Of a DNA stretch of 64,000 nucleotides, positions 28,213 through 37,469 are shown one piece after another (position 1 is the stretch's first letter; every line of letters begins with the position of its first letter). The notes under the pieces were generated by a model. It saw nothing but the letters and a program-made list of their open reading frames with translations, was not told the DNA's origin and did not search any database. The stretch is from Streptococcus salivarius. GTDB taxonomy: Bacteria; Bacillota; Bacilli; Lactobacillales; Streptococcaceae. The stretch lies in NCBI RefSeq assembly GCF_002094975.1, contig NZ_CP015283.1:124001-188000 (forward strand), read 5' to 3'. The position numbers and the translations under genes are program-made.

Positions 28213-28848
28213 TTATTTTTTACTTTGTAATGTTACTGTTGCTTCTGAATCGATTGATTTGATTAGCGAAGTATAATATTTTTCTGCTGATTCCTCTATT
28301 ATACTTCTGTGATCGTTTAAATAAGATTCCTGCTCCTTGTTAGAAAATCCTTCTGCAACTGCTTTACCAGTATCAATATTAGGAGTTGATGCACTCAAGA
28401 TTCCCCCACTAGTGTCATATAATTTATAAGGACTATCTTTATCTAGTCCTACACCAATGGGCTCAAATTTAGACAAAGTCACAAGATAATGGTGTTCACC
28501 TTCTTTACTAATAGAAACACCTTTTTTAATACCGAATTTTGCAGTATAGTTAAGAATAATAATTGCTCTCTTTTCAGAACCAGGAATTACAAATTTAGTA
28601 CCAAATAACTTTGTATTATCTTTAATTGTTTTGACTTTCTGTATACCAACATTTAACAAAACCACTTCTTGAACTTTTTCAATTTTTTTTATAGTTGAAT
28701 ATGTATTTGTAGTTTGGTTCGATTCACTGTTTGCTGTAGAAAAACTAATATATAATCCAAAAACTAGTCCCAGTAAAGCAATAAGTCCAATACCGACTGC
28801 TTTCCAAAGTAAAATCTTTGTTTTAAAAAACTTTTTAACTAATTTCAT
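28213..28848 (-). CDS. Membrane-anchored protein, possibly DUF4230
   Basis: A 211-residue protein with a basic N-terminus and one membrane segment (about residues 16-36), followed by an extracytoplasmic domain. The VVLLNVGIQKVKTI strand and the YHLVTLSKFEP-like segment followed by a long C-terminal helix are reminiscent of DUF4230, but I am unsure. AGGAG precedes the ATG at seven bases. It lies between a 41-residue membrane peptide gene and the lipoprotein gene. Confidence 0.72.
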   Translation of the reverse strand: MKLVKKFFKTKILLWKAVGIGLIALLGLVFGLYISFSTANSESNQTTNTYSTIKKIEKVQEVVLLNVGIQKVKTIKDNTKLFGTKFVIPGSEKRAIIILNYTAKFGIKKGVSISKEGEHHYLVTLSKFEPIGVGLDKDSPYKLYDTSGGILSASTPNIDTGKAVAEGFSNKEQESYLNDHRSIIEESAEKYYTSLIKSIDSEATVTLQSKK

Positions 28849-28858
28849 TCACATTCTC

Positions 28859-28984
28859 CTACTTCTTCAAAAACAACTGGACCAACAGTGCTAAAATTAC
28901 AATCCCAGCTGCAATTAGGGGGTTCAACATTGCTACTCCTACAAGAAGTAGAATAGCCAAAATCCATAAAACTACTTTTAACAT
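28859..28984 (-). CDS. Small hydrophobic membrane protein, 41 residues
   Basis: An ORF of 41 codons begins at ATG 28984, with a second ATG one codon earlier. AAGGAG lies five bases before the chosen ATG. The peptide is almost entirely hydrophobic (MLKVVLWILAILLLVGVAM, then ...IAAGIVILALLVQLFLKK), two hydrophobic runs joined by an Asn-Pro turn and ending in KK. It starts the operon with the next two genes. Not recognised as a known family; it could be a toxin-like peptide, but there is no antisense RNA evidence. Confidence 0.6.
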   Translation of the reverse strand: MLKVVLWILAILLLVGVAMLNPLIAAGIVILALLVQLFLKK

Positions 28985-28987
28985 CAT

Positions 28988-29206
28988 TTCTCCTTATCAA
29001 ATAACAAAAGATTGTAATATTAAACCCAAGAAATTACTCACCAAAATTTAATTTTACACAAAAATTATATAGCGATATGAATGCGTTGTCAACGCTTTCT
29101 TGAAAATAGAATCTAAATTTAAGTTAGTTTTTAGATTATTATAAATAAAGGAGTTTTATCTCATTTTGGTAAAAATTAATTGCTAGATTTTCACACTAAC
29201 CAAAGC
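28988..29206. other. AT-rich intergenic region upstream of the 27.5-29.0 kb operon
   Basis: No gene was found. On the minus strand it must hold the promoter of the three-gene operon, but I could not choose one clear -35/-10 pair in such AT-rich DNA. On the plus strand, a TTTAAG-N5-TTTTAG sequence (29118-29134) precedes TATAAA, which superficially resembles a CiaR-type promoter. Confidence 0.35.
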
Positions 29207-29343
29207 TAGACTTTCCGCTGTGCTAAAAGTGAGAGAAGCTATATTGCTTCTCTCACTCGGAAGATTTGAGACTCAGGCTCAAATCTTAGGAATGGAATTC
29301 CGTTAGGAAGTCGCTTCCGTCCCTAGCACCCAAGGAAAGTCTA
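29207..29343. repeat. Structured repeat element, copy A
   Basis: A 137-bp element closed by a perfect 10-bp stem, TAGACTTTCC (29207-29216) with GGAAAGTCTA (29334-29343), and a second stem, GTGCTA with TAGCAC. Inside are a 12-bp hairpin (29228-29257), the spacer CGG, a 10-bp hairpin AAGATTTGAG/CTCAAATCTT (29261-29287) and a third, more complex part ending TCGCTTCCGTCC. Copy B at 63557-63694 has the same layout with compensatory changes. It lies beyond the clpL terminator. Strand of action unknown. Confidence 0.7.
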
Positions 29344-29361
29344 AAAAATTTATAAAAAAGA

Positions 29362-29394
29362 AAAGCAGAGATATCTAACATCTCTGCTTCATAA
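29362..29394 (-). terminator. clpL terminator
   Basis: AAGCAGAGAT pairs with ATCTCTGCTT. On the minus strand TTTCTTTTTT follows. Confidence 0.88.
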
Positions 29395-29419
29395 ATAGGA
29401 TTAGGAGGTTTTATGCTTT

Positions 29420-31525
29420 TTATTTAGCATCTTTTTCTTTGATAACCAAGACACCATCTTCCATATCAGCTTCTAGGTGTTTAGCATCAAGGTTATCCAA
29501 GTGGAAGTCTGTGACTTTGTCACGGATTTGTTGTTCAACCACACGACGGAGTGGACGAACACCCATGACTTCATCGTAGCCTTCTTCAGTCATGTATTCT
29601 TTAGCAGCTTCGCTAACTGCCAAGTCAATGTCTTTCTTAGAAAGAGTCTTGTTAACTTCAACCAACATAAGGTCTACAATCTTAGAAAGATCTTCTTTGC
29701 TCAAGTGTGAGAATTCGATGACAGCATTGAAACGGTTAAGGAATTCTGGACGGAAGTAAGGTTTCAAACGATCCATAAGTTCTGGTTTATCAGCATCTTC
29801 TGTCAAGTTAGCTTCATAGCCAAATCCTGCGTTTGAAGTTGCGATAATCACAGTATTCTTGAAGTTTACAGTGTTACCTTGACCATCAGTCAAACGACCA
29901 TCATCCAAAACTTGGAGAAGAAGTGTGATAACTTGAGGGTCAGCCTTTTCAATTTCGTCGAGAAGGACGATTGAGTAAGGGTTACGGCGAACACGTTCTG
30001 TCAAAGTATTGCTATTGTCGTCATAACCAACATAACCAGCTGTTGTACCAATCAATTTAGAAACAGCTGTGCGGTCGCTGTATTCTGACATATCCAAACG
30101 GATGATAGCATCTTTAGTTCCGAACATATCAAGAGCCAATTGTTTAGCCAACTCAGTTTTACCAACACCAGTAGGTCCTACAAAGAGGAAGCTACCAATT
30201 GGACGGTTACCTTCGTCAAATCCTGCACGGTTACGACGGATGGCACGTGCCACTGCTTCAACGGCTTTATCTTGACCGATAACCTTAGTTTGCAAACGGT
30301 GACCCATATCTTTCAAACGTTCGATATCAGTTGCTCCCATTTGCGATACTGGGATACCAGTCATACGTTCTACAGATTCAGCCACATCGTTAACAGTTGC
30401 AGTGACTTTAAGGTCTGCTGTGTGGTTAGCAATTTTCTTTTCAAGTTCTTCAATACGAACCTTAGCGTTTAGAGCTGCTTCGTAGTCTTCTTTGGCAGCT
30501 GCAGCTTCTTGTTTAGCTTTTTCTTCTTCAATTTCATGTTCAACAGCATTCACATCAGTTACTGGGTGTTGAGCAGCCAAGTGAGCAGCTGTTACATCGA
30601 CAAGGTCGATAGCCTTATCTGGCAAGCTACGTTGTGGAATGTATTGTACAGAGAAATCTACCGCTGCCTTCAAAACATCATCTGGCAAGATAACATTGTG
30701 GTGTTTTTCATAAAGATCACGGATACCTTGGAGAATCTTGAAAGTATCTTCAGCAGAAGGAGCATTGACCTTAACTTCGTTGAAACGACGAGCTAGAGCA
30801 GCGTTCTTCAAGATAGTGTTACGGTATTCATCTTGAGTTGTTGCACCAATCACTGTCAATTCACCACGTGAAAGAGCTGGTTTCAAGATATCAGCAAGAC
30901 CTTTAGACCCTTGACCATCACCAGTGCTTCCGGCACCAAGAATTTGGTGGATCTCATCGAAGAAGAGGATAATGTTTCCAGCTTCTTTGACTTCGTTTAC
31001 CAAGTTTTGAATGTTTTCTTCAAAGCTACCACGGTATTGCGTACCAGCTTCAAGTCCAGAAATATCAATTGAAATGATTTCTTTATTCTTGATAGCAGCT
31101 GGGACATCACCATTGACGATGGCTTGAGCCAAACCTTCAACTACGGCTGTTTTACCAACCCCAGCATCCCCGACAAGGACTGGGTTATTCTTGGTACGAC
31201 GAGCCAAGATTTCGCAAGCTTCTTGGATTTCTTTGTTACGTCCGATAACAGGATCCAATTTACCTTCGCGAGCTTCTTCAGTCAAGTTACGACCAAGTTT
31301 AGCAAGAATACCATCTTGTTTAGGTCCTTTACCTTGTTGTTGAGTTGGGTTCACTGCTTCACCTTCATTACCAGGCAATTGACCTGTTTGACGGTAAATC
31401 GCAAATTCTTCAGGTGTCACTTCACGACCGTTAATCATGTAGCGACGGTTTTCTGAACGGTAACCACCCATATTACCCATCAATTGATTGAAAAGATCAT
31501 CCATATTGTTAAAGTTGTTGTTCAT
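29420..31525 (-). CDS. clpL: ATP-dependent Clp protease-type chaperone ClpL
   Basis: A 701-residue Hsp100 protein with two AAA+ domains: Walker [10 protein letters not shown] (119-127) and GPTGVGKTE (about 450). It lacks the full double Clp N-terminal domain and the zinc finger of ClpE. Instead it begins with an Asn/Met/Gly-rich segment ([20 protein letters not shown]), which is the streptococcal ClpL form, and the length is the same as pneumococcal ClpL. It acts as a disaggregating chaperone in heat and acid stress. GAGG precedes the ATG, and a CtsR-type operator lies about 65-80 bp upstream. Confidence 0.95.
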   Translation of the reverse strand: MNNNFNNMDDLFNQLMGNMGGYRSENRRYMINGREVTPEEFAIYRQTGQLPGNEGEAVNPTQQQGKGPKQDGILAKLGRNLTEEAREGKLDPVIGRNKEIQEACEILARRTKNNPVLVGDAGVGKTAVVEGLAQAIVNGDVPAAIKNKEIISIDISGLEAGTQYRGSFEENIQNLVNEVKEAGNIILFFDEIHQILGAGSTGDGQGSKGLADILKPALSRGELTVIGATTQDEYRNTILKNAALARRFNEVKVNAPSAEDTFKILQGIRDLYEKHHNVILPDDVLKAAVDFSVQYIPQRSLPDKAIDLVDVTAAHLAAQHPVTDVNAVEHEIEEEKAKQEAAAAKEDYEAALNAKVRIEELEKKIANHTADLKVTATVNDVAESVERMTGIPVSQMGATDIERLKDMGHRLQTKVIGQDKAVEAVARAIRRNRAGFDEGNRPIGSFLFVGPTGVGKTELAKQLALDMFGTKDAIIRLDMSEYSDRTAVSKLIGTTAGYVGYDDNSNTLTERVRRNPYSIVLLDEIEKADPQVITLLLQVLDDGRLTDGQGNTVNFKNTVIIATSNAGFGYEANLTEDADKPELMDRLKPYFRPEFLNRFNAVIEFSHLSKEDLSKIVDLMLVEVNKTLSKKDIDLAVSEAAKEYMTEEGYDEVMGVRPLRRVVEQQIRDKVTDFHLDNLDAKHLEADMEDGVLVIKEKDAK

Positions 31526-31589
31526 ATAATTACCTCGTTTTGTGTTTTCTTGTGAAATTTTTTAAATGTTATTTTTATGTTAATGTGTT

Positions 31590-31607
31590 TTTTGACTTTT
31601 ACTGACC
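31590..31607 (-). promoter_or_regulatory. CtsR-type operator proximal to clpL
   Basis: On the minus strand the sequence reads GGTCAGTAAAAGTCAAAA, which fits the CtsR heptad repeat (GGTCAAA-NAN-GGTCAAA) with few mismatches. It lies between the small ORF and clpL. Confidence 0.75.
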
Positions 31608-31613
31608 AAAACC

Positions 31614-31718
31614 CTAAAAATTTTTAGTAGCTTCAACTACTCTTCTAATAATTTCAGGTTTTGCTCTTGGGAGGAGACTGAGAACTTTCACAGCCTTAAA
31701 TAAATTGTCATTTAGCAT
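31614..31718 (-). CDS. Short ORF upstream of clpL, 34 residues
   Basis: A 34-codon ORF starts with ATG at 31718, with AAGGTGG five bases upstream. The peptide is basic and amphipathic (core KAVKVLSLLPRAKPEIIRRV). It is followed directly by the CtsR operator of clpL. Degenerate copies of the same segment, each also followed by a CtsR-like site, lie further upstream, e.g. near 31905-31965 and 32050-32110. That supports a real, duplicated small gene, but function and translation are unproven. Confidence 0.5.
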   Translation of the reverse strand: MLNDNLFKAVKVLSLLPRAKPEIIRRVVEATKNF

Positions 31719-31799
31719 AAGAGCCACCTTCTTTCTGTGAATCTCTCAATATAGCTAACTTCCAAGCCTCTTTCAAAACTATGAATAGCTTTTTCAGAA

Positions 31800-32220
31800 A
31801 GAAACTTATACATTAAGGAATCCTTTTTCCTTGTAATTTTATCATATACCTTTCATTTGATTGGGTCAAGAATTTAGTTTTGACTTTCACTGACCTTTCA
31901 GATGAAAATTTTTGCAGACTAGCTGCAATCCTTTTTATTGGTATATGGGCTATTGACACAGCCTTCATAAGGATTTCATTTCCTTATGTTTATATTGTAC
32001 AATATTGGTCAGTAATAGTCAATAGTTTTTTGACTTTTTTTGACCTTTTTCATAAATTTTTTTGCAGCCAAACCACAATAACTTTATTCACAAGTATTTA
32101 GGCTAGCACTGCAAGATTTATAAGGAAGCTAAATCCTTATGAAACTATCATACACTATTAGTCAGTAAAGCTCAATAGTTTTGTTTGATCTTTTTTGACC
32201 TTTTTGAAAAAATTTTTGAC
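31800..32220 (-). repeat. Degenerate tandem array of CtsR-operator cassettes upstream of clpL
   Basis: Units of about 150 bp repeat with drift. Each has an AAGGA/TCCTT inverted repeat, a decayed copy of the small ORF, a tail like AAAAATTTTT, and one or two CtsR-type sites. The sites are at 31879-31895, 32007-32022 (plus orientation), 32029-32045, a weak one near 32160-32175, and 32184-32200. No intact gene is present here. The array fills the gap between tmcAL and clpL. Confidence 0.6.
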
Positions 32221-32224
32221 AAAT

Positions 32225-32247
32225 AAAAAAGCCTACCATAAGTAGAC
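32225..32247 (-). terminator. tmcAL terminator
   Basis: On the minus strand GTCTAC pairs with GTAGGC, followed by CT... and a run of six T residues. Confidence 0.75.
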
Positions 32248-32258
32248 CTTTCATAAAA

Positions 32259-33350
32259 CTATTTTACTCTAATTGGTATGCGTCCAAAGTTTTGTTGAGA
32301 AAGCTCGGAATTACCTAATTGATAAACATTATCTGCTTGTTGTGTAAGCATATCCCAAGGCTCCCTTCCAATCCGAGCCACTATATCCACAGACTTTTTC
32401 ACAGATTTGAGATGAGTCTGCCCTTTTTGAGAAAATCCAAGCACATGAATGGATTCAGGCAAAGGATTATCCACAGCTCCGACAAGAATATAGGTCAAAA
32501 TACGACGTACACGTGCTTTTGTATAGCGTTTGGTTGCTACCTTATCCACGAGTTCCTCCACAGAAGAAACCTCACGGATAGCAGCTTTTAAACGACTGGC
32601 AATCTCTTCATTCACCTGGAAAATAGTGGTCAAATCAGGGTTGGTAAGAATCTGATAAACCAACAATTGGAAATAATTATCCCAAGAGACCTGTGGAGAA
32701 GTCTGAAAAAGTTTGCTGTTGGGCATGAACTTATCCACAAAAACACTGTCTTGCTTGTGGAGACGTAGACTGGTCGCTGAGGCGAAAGATACTTCCTTGT
32801 CTGAGGAATGATAGCCAGCTCCTTGTCTCTGAATAGGAGTCAACTTAATGCCCTTACCAGCACAAGCTTTGGCATAGGCTAAGCCTAGGATATGATTGGG
32901 TGTATTGCCAGTAAAGACTACACCAGCAAACTTTTCCCACATTTTTTGCGTCTTCTGTGGATAAGACAAATCACTAGGCAAACTTTCCACAAAGGCTTCC
33001 ATTTCCTCGGAATTTTCAGCATAGACATCTGCTATAGCCTGGTAGTCTAGGACTTCTTCCGTGCCAAAAGTAAGGCTATCAATTCCCAGTCGGGACAAGA
33101 TTTCGACAGCTCCAGCAGCAAAATAATCGGCAGACTGGACTGAAGTCAAGAAAGGCAACTCAACCACGAGGTCCGCTCCATTTTCCAAAGCCATCTGAGC
33201 TCTAGTCCACTTATCCACAATAGCTGGCTCACCTCGCTGAACAAAGTTCCCAGACATGGCAACGATTTTGACACCTTCAGCCTGATCCAAGAGATACTTG
33301 TGTCCGTTATGAAAAGGATTGAACTCAGCAATAATACCTGTAACTGTCAT
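32259..33350 (-). CDS. tmcAL: tRNA(Met) cytidine acetate ligase
   Basis: A 363-residue nucleotidyltransferase-like protein (formerly YlbM) that activates acetate with ATP to form ac4C34 in elongator tRNA-Met. The N-terminal [15 protein letters not shown] contains the HxGH-type nucleotide-binding motif. The C-terminal region has the basic [17 protein letters not shown] segment of the family. It ends the gene string that begins with yqeG, six bases after the methyltransferase gene. Confidence 0.92.
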   Translation of the reverse strand: MTVTGIIAEFNPFHNGHKYLLDQAEGVKIVAMSGNFVQRGEPAIVDKWTRAQMALENGADLVVELPFLTSVQSADYFAAGAVEILSRLGIDSLTFGTEEVLDYQAIADVYAENSEEMEAFVESLPSDLSYPQKTQKMWEKFAGVVFTGNTPNHILGLAYAKACAGKGIKLTPIQRQGAGYHSSDKEVSFASATSLRLHKQDSVFVDKFMPNSKLFQTSPQVSWDNYFQLLVYQILTNPDLTTIFQVNEEIASRLKAAIREVSSVEELVDKVATKRYTKARVRRILTYILVGAVDNPLPESIHVLGFSQKGQTHLKSVKKSVDIVARIGREPWDMLTQQADNVYQLGNSELSQQNFGRIPIRVK

Positions 33351-33356
33351 AGTCTC

Positions 33357-34097
33357 TTACTTTTGGGCCACAAAGAACCAACGGGCACTAGTTTCAGTCG
33401 GTTCCTTATCCTCGAAATCAGCGTAAAGTTTGAAGGACTTGAAGCCAGCTTGCTCCAACAAGATATCATAAGTCAAGACCTCATAGGTGCGTTCCTCATG
33501 GACCTCATCATGACGGCTAAAGCTTCCATCTTCCTCTTGGACAAAGAAGGTCAATTCATGAACAATAGAATGTGGTGCCGCATCCTCATAGGTATCCCAA
33601 AGCATAGCAAAGTCTTCTGCATTTTCATGGTAGGAATAGCCCGGGAACACTTCATCCGTCTGATAGGTTGAGTGCACATCAAAGATGAAGACGCCATCCT
33701 CATTGAGAGCATTGTAAACCTCTTTAAACACGTCTCCGACCTCTACTTCGTCCTGCATATAGCAGATTGAATCTGAGTAGCAGGTCACAAAGTCGTACTT
33801 ACCAGCTTGCGATAAATCCAACATGTTGCCTTCAAAAAAGGCAATTTTCTGTTTGGCAGAGGCTGCTCGCTTCTCAGCAATCTTCAACATATCAGCACTC
33901 AAATCGAGTCCAGTCACATCAAAACCAGCTTGAGAAAAACGTACAGACTGAATTCCAGTTCCACAAGCCAATTCAAGTAATTTCTTTTTATCCTTAGTCT
34001 TTGACAAATGACGGAGGGAAAAATCCGTCCACAAATCGTAAAGACTATCATCCATAACAGCGTCGTATACCGCCGCAAAAGTTTCATAAGTAGCCAT
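33357..34097 (-). CDS. Class I SAM-dependent methyltransferase
   Basis: A 246-residue methyltransferase with motif I LLELACGTGIQS (about residue 40) and post-I GLDLSADML. The substrate is unknown. Its position between rsfS and tmcAL is common in streptococci and suggests translation-related work, by context only. About 200 bp separate it from rsfS with a terminator-like hairpin, so it may have its own promoter. Confidence 0.88.
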   Translation of the reverse strand: MATYETFAAVYDAVMDDSLYDLWTDFSLRHLSKTKDKKKLLELACGTGIQSVRFSQAGFDVTGLDLSADMLKIAEKRAASAKQKIAFFEGNMLDLSQAGKYDFVTCYSDSICYMQDEVEVGDVFKEVYNALNEDGVFIFDVHSTYQTDEVFPGYSYHENAEDFAMLWDTYEDAAPHSIVHELTFFVQEEDGSFSRHDEVHEERTYEVLTYDILLEQAGFKSFKLYADFEDKEPTETSARWFFVAQK

Positions 34098-34263
34098 AAA
34101 TCAAGATACAAAGAGCGTCAAAAGTACAGAGAAAATAGAAAGCTTTCTGCTGTATCACCTGACACAAAGAAAGTTTATCTTTTTCTCACTGCTTTTAGCT
34201 CGTGTTCAGTTAACAAACCAACCAAACACAAGGCTCTATCCTTCCTATTAAATCTTTAGTTTA

Positions 34264-34298
34264 AGCAACAAAACCCAGTTGTCGCCAACTGAGTTCAA
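34264..34298 (-). terminator. rsfS-region terminator
   Basis: AACTCAGTTG pairs with CAACTGGGTT around a short loop and is followed by TTG on the minus strand. It ends the yqeG-rsfS unit. Confidence 0.7.
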
Positions 34299-34301
34299 TT
34301 T

Positions 34302-34655
34302 TTATGCCAAATAAGCTGACACATCCACCATTGGTGCTTCATGCCAGAGTTTTTCAAGGTTATAGTGAGCACGTTCATCTTCTGTAAAGATGTGAACAAC
34401 GACGTCGTTAAGATCCAAAAGAATCCAACCACCCTTGTTGTCACCTTCCATGTGGCTAGCATCAAGGCCCGCTTCTTTCACTTTCTCACGGATGTTGTCA
34501 GCAATAGCTTCCAACTGACGGCTATTCATTGCACTCAAAATAACAAAGTAATCTGTTAGGCTTGTAAGGCCGTACAAATCAAGGGCAACAATGTCTTCAG
34601 CTCGCTTTTCATCAGCAGCTTTGACAACCAATTCAAGTAATTCTTCTTTAGTCAA
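34302..34655 (-). CDS. rsfS: Ribosome silencing factor
   Basis: A 117-residue RsfS/Iojap protein that binds uL14 and blocks subunit joining when nutrients are short. The segments [20 protein letters not shown] and [30 protein letters not shown] are diagnostic. It lies downstream of nadD and yqeK, the usual context. Confidence 0.96.
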   Translation of the reverse strand: MTKEELLELVVKAADEKRAEDIVALDLYGLTSLTDYFVILSAMNSRQLEAIADNIREKVKEAGLDASHMEGDNKGGWILLDLNDVVVHIFTEDERAHYNLEKLWHEAPMVDVSAYLA

Positions 34656-34678
34656 TGATATTCTCCAGTAATTTGTTA

Positions 34679-35269
34679 TTAATCTTTTAAGTAATGCACA
34701 AAAGCATTATAGGTTTCCAAGGTTTGCGGGAAAATCGGCAAGGCCTGATGAGCCAAGTGTTCTACAGTATGGACTGTCTCAAAAGCAACTGCCTTATCCA
34801 AGGATTGCTCAGCTACTTGTCTAGCTTCCTCTACCAAAGGGAAATTACGGTTATGCTCAATATAATCAGCTACATAGACAATCTTATCTAGGGTTGACAT
34901 TTCATGGCTTCCGACGGTATGGATCTCAATACTGCGTAGAATCTCAGAATCAGTCAAACCCAAATCTTCTTGGATTTTGTAAATCCCAACCATGCCATGC
35001 CAGACATTGTTCCCCCATTTTTTCAATTCAGGGTCGAGCTCATACTTATCGATTAGCTCTAAGAATTCCTGATCCGGAAGTTCCTTTGCATAATCATGAA
35101 GGAGGCCAGCCAAACCAGCTTTTTTAGTATCGTAACCATACTTTTCAGCAAGACCAATAGCAGCTCGCTCAACACCCAAAACATGATTGAAGCGTTTAGG
35201 ACTCATGATCGCTCGAACTTTTTCAAGGAGTTCTTCACGAGAATAGTCTAGATATTTTTCATAGGTCAT
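34679..35269 (-). CDS. yqeK: HD-domain dinucleoside tetraphosphate hydrolase YqeK
   Basis: A 196-residue HD-superfamily phosphohydrolase. The metal ligands appear in [18 protein letters not shown] and the later HTVGSHEMS and DYIEHNR motifs. YqeK proteins symmetrically hydrolyse diadenosine tetraphosphate. The ATG overlaps the nadD stop by 4 bp. Confidence 0.93.
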   Translation of the reverse strand: MTYEKYLDYSREELLEKVRAIMSPKRFNHVLGVERAAIGLAEKYGYDTKKAGLAGLLHDYAKELPDQEFLELIDKYELDPELKKWGNNVWHGMVGIYKIQEDLGLTDSEILRSIEIHTVGSHEMSTLDKIVYVADYIEHNRNFPLVEEARQVAEQSLDKAVAFETVHTVEHLAHQALPIFPQTLETYNAFVHYLKD

Positions 35270-35898
35270 TTATAGAGCCCCGCTTTCTTGATGTAGGCAA
35301 GTACAGACTGCGGCACCATAAAGTTAGGTGTACGGTCCTTATTAATGTAGGCTCTGACTGCACTCGAACTAATATCCATAAGGGGCACATCCACCCAAAT
35401 AACTGGGTAAGAGGTTCCAGCCTTATACTTAGGACGCTGAACACCAACAAATTGGACCATCTCGATTAGTTCATCAATACGATGCCATTTTGGTAAGTAT
35501 TCGACCATATCCGCTCCAATAATAAAGTAATAATCCGTATCAGGATTGGCCTCTGTCAAAAGCTTCATGGTGTCATAAGTATAACTGATTCCCTTGCGTT
35601 CCAACTCGATGGTTTCAATATCCAAACCCTCGATACCGTTAATAGCCAACATAAGCATATTAAGGCGATGTTGTTCATCAATAGTCTCTTTTTTATCGAC
35701 ATGAGGTGGCTCAAACTCAGGCATGAGAAGAACTTCGTCAAGACCTAACTGCTGACGCACCTGGTCCGCAACAACCAAGTGAGCATTGTGAACAGGGTTG
35801 AAATTTCCACCTAAAATTCCCACCTGCTTACGGCCAGTATCTTTGATTTCTTCTTCTAGTTGAACCTTTGTAAATGGGGTTACGAGATCCAGTGCCAT
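35266..35898 (-). CDS. nadD: Nicotinate-nucleotide adenylyltransferase
   Basis: A 210-residue enzyme that makes deamido-NAD from nicotinate mononucleotide. [15 protein letters not shown] is the HxGH-type active site of the family, with HNAH here, and [10 protein letters not shown] is the C-terminal nucleotide motif. I start at the ATG 35898 because GGAGG stands five bases upstream; the longer frame would add eight residues ahead of that site. Confidence 0.95.
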   Translation of the reverse strand: MALDLVTPFTKVQLEEEIKDTGRKQVGILGGNFNPVHNAHLVVADQVRQQLGLDEVLLMPEFEPPHVDKKETIDEQHRLNMLMLAINGIEGLDIETIELERKGISYTYDTMKLLTEANPDTDYYFIIGADMVEYLPKWHRIDELIEMVQFVGVQRPKYKAGTSYPVIWVDVPLMDISSSAVRAYINKDRTPNFMVPQSVLAYIKKAGLYK

Positions 35899-36003
35899 GT
35901 ACGCCTCCTCTTTTTCAAGCATTATACAACTGACTTAAGGCTAGCTGATGCTTCAAAAGTGTTCCTATACCTTAGTTTATCCTTCACCAAGCAAAGTCAG
36001 CAA

Positions 36004-36321
36004 CTATTTTTGGATAGCTTTGACCTTTGGTGACAACTTACGATTTTCTTTTTTAGCTGACTCTTTATAGAGAATCAAGATACGTCCAATCTTAAGAACT
36101 GTATCACAGCCAATTTCTTCTTCCAAGATTTCAGCAACCTCATGAATATCTTCCATAGTGTTTTGGAGTAGGGTTACTTTGATCAATTCACGGGCATCAA
36201 GGGCGTTGCGAACGCTAGTTTTGATATGGTCGTTAAGACCGTTTTTCCCGATTTGTACAATAGGTTTAAGTGTGTGTGCTTCCGATTTGAGGAAGGCACG
36301 TTGTTTTGATGTTAATGACAT
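36004..36321 (-). CDS. yhbY: YhbY-type ribosome assembly RNA-binding protein
   Basis: A 105-residue CRS1/YhbY-domain protein: LTSKQRAFLKSEAHTLKPIVQIGKNGL, including the GxxG loop, followed by RELIKVTLL and a basic C-terminal tail. It associates with pre-50S particles. It sits between yqeH and nadD as in other Firmicutes. Confidence 0.95.
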   Translation of the reverse strand: MSLTSKQRAFLKSEAHTLKPIVQIGKNGLNDHIKTSVRNALDARELIKVTLLQNTMEDIHEVAEILEEEIGCDTVLKIGRILILYKESAKKENRKLSPKVKAIQK

Positions 36322-36350
36322 GTTTATTCCTTTTAACTACTTAACTAAGT

Positions 36351-37469
36351 TTAAATAATCGCTTTTCGTACGACAACGCCAACACCTTCTGGTGCCCAAG
36401 CAGCAACGATGGTTGGTTGGTCAGTTTTTCCTTGGACACGGATCCATCCTAATCCTGAGAAGACAATGTCTGTCTTATCTTTGACAGTGAACTCGTGACG
36501 GACAAGTTTCGGAAAATCGGCAAGATCCTTTGGCCCAGGAGGCATGAGGAGACTTCCAACATGCTTATCATAGAAGGCATCTGCGCCTTCAAGTTTGGTA
36601 CGATGTAGCTTCAAGTTATTATCAAAGAAGGCTGTAAAACCTTGCTTATTCCCATCAATAAAGTCAAAACGTCCAAGACCGCCTAGGAATAGGCTTTGTC
36701 CTGCATTTAACTGGTAAGTTTTTGGCTTAATTTCCTTCTTAGGACTAACATACTTGAGATCCTTCGCTGACAGATAGTGTGCCATCTGGTGTCGGTGAAT
36801 AATTCCTGGTGTATCAAAAATATAGCTACCGTCATCCAATGGAATTTCAATCTTATCAAGGGTCGTTCCTGGAAAACGAGAGGTTGTGATAACATCTTTA
36901 TCACCAGTAATTTCTTTGATAATGGCATTGATTAAGGTTGATTTACCAACATTCGTCACACCAACAACATAGACATCACGACCCTTACGGAGTTTTTCAA
37001 TACGTTGAATCAACTCTTTAATGGCGTGGTGATTTTGGGCAGACGTCAACATGACATCCACCGGACGCATCCCTTCTTCGTGGGCACGTTCTGTCAACCA
37101 TTGGGTTACCTTACCATCTTTAACAGATTTAGGCAGGATATCCTTTTTATTTCCAACCAAGAGCACATCATTACCCGAAACAAAGCGTGATAAGCCTGGT
37201 ATGATTGATCCATTAAAATCAAAAATATCAACGACATTGACAACGAGGGCATCACTATCACCAACTTCATGAAGCAATTTTAAAAATTCATCATCTGTGA
37301 TGTGGACATCCACAATCTCATTGTAATGACGAAGACGGAAACAGCGTTGGCAGTATAACTCACCTGTTTCTTCGGCCTTTTTAATAGAGCTAGCAGGTGT
37401 GAAACCTGCTTTTTCTTTATCTTCTGTTTGAATTTGGGCTCCACACCCAATACAAAATAATTCTTCCAT
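36351..37469 (-). CDS. yqeH: Ribosome biogenesis GTPase YqeH
   Basis: A 372-residue circularly permuted GTPase needed for 30S assembly. The N-terminal zinc finger has CIGCGAQ and CQRCFR. The GTPase motifs come in permuted order: GNKKD (G4), then TSA (G5), GVTNVGKST (G1) and DTPG (G3). The stop of yqeG overlaps its ATG by one base. Confidence 0.96.
   Translation of the reverse strand: MEELFCIGCGAQIQTEDKEKAGFTPASSIKKAEETGELYCQRCFRLRHYNEIVDVHITDDEFLKLLHEVGDSDALVVNVVDIFDFNGSIIPGLSRFVSGNDVLLVGNKKDILPKSVKDGKVTQWLTERAHEEGMRPVDVMLTSAQNHHAIKELIQRIEKLRKGRDVYVVGVTNVGKSTLINAIIKEITGDKDVITTSRFPGTTLDKIEIPLDDGSYIFDTPGIIHRHQMAHYLSAKDLKYVSPKKEIKPKTYQLNAGQSLFLGGLGRFDFIDGNKQGFTAFFDNNLKLHRTKLEGADAFYDKHVGSLLMPPGPKDLADFPKLVRHEFTVKDKTDIVFSGLGWIRVQGKTDQPTIVAAWAPEGVGVVVRKAII

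Noticed and set aside
29118..29145. TTTAAG-N5-TTTTAG followed by TATAAA, resembling a CiaR-dependent small RNA promoter
   Set aside because: The second repeat has a mismatch, the spacing to the -10 is too short, and no small RNA with the usual csRNA features follows.
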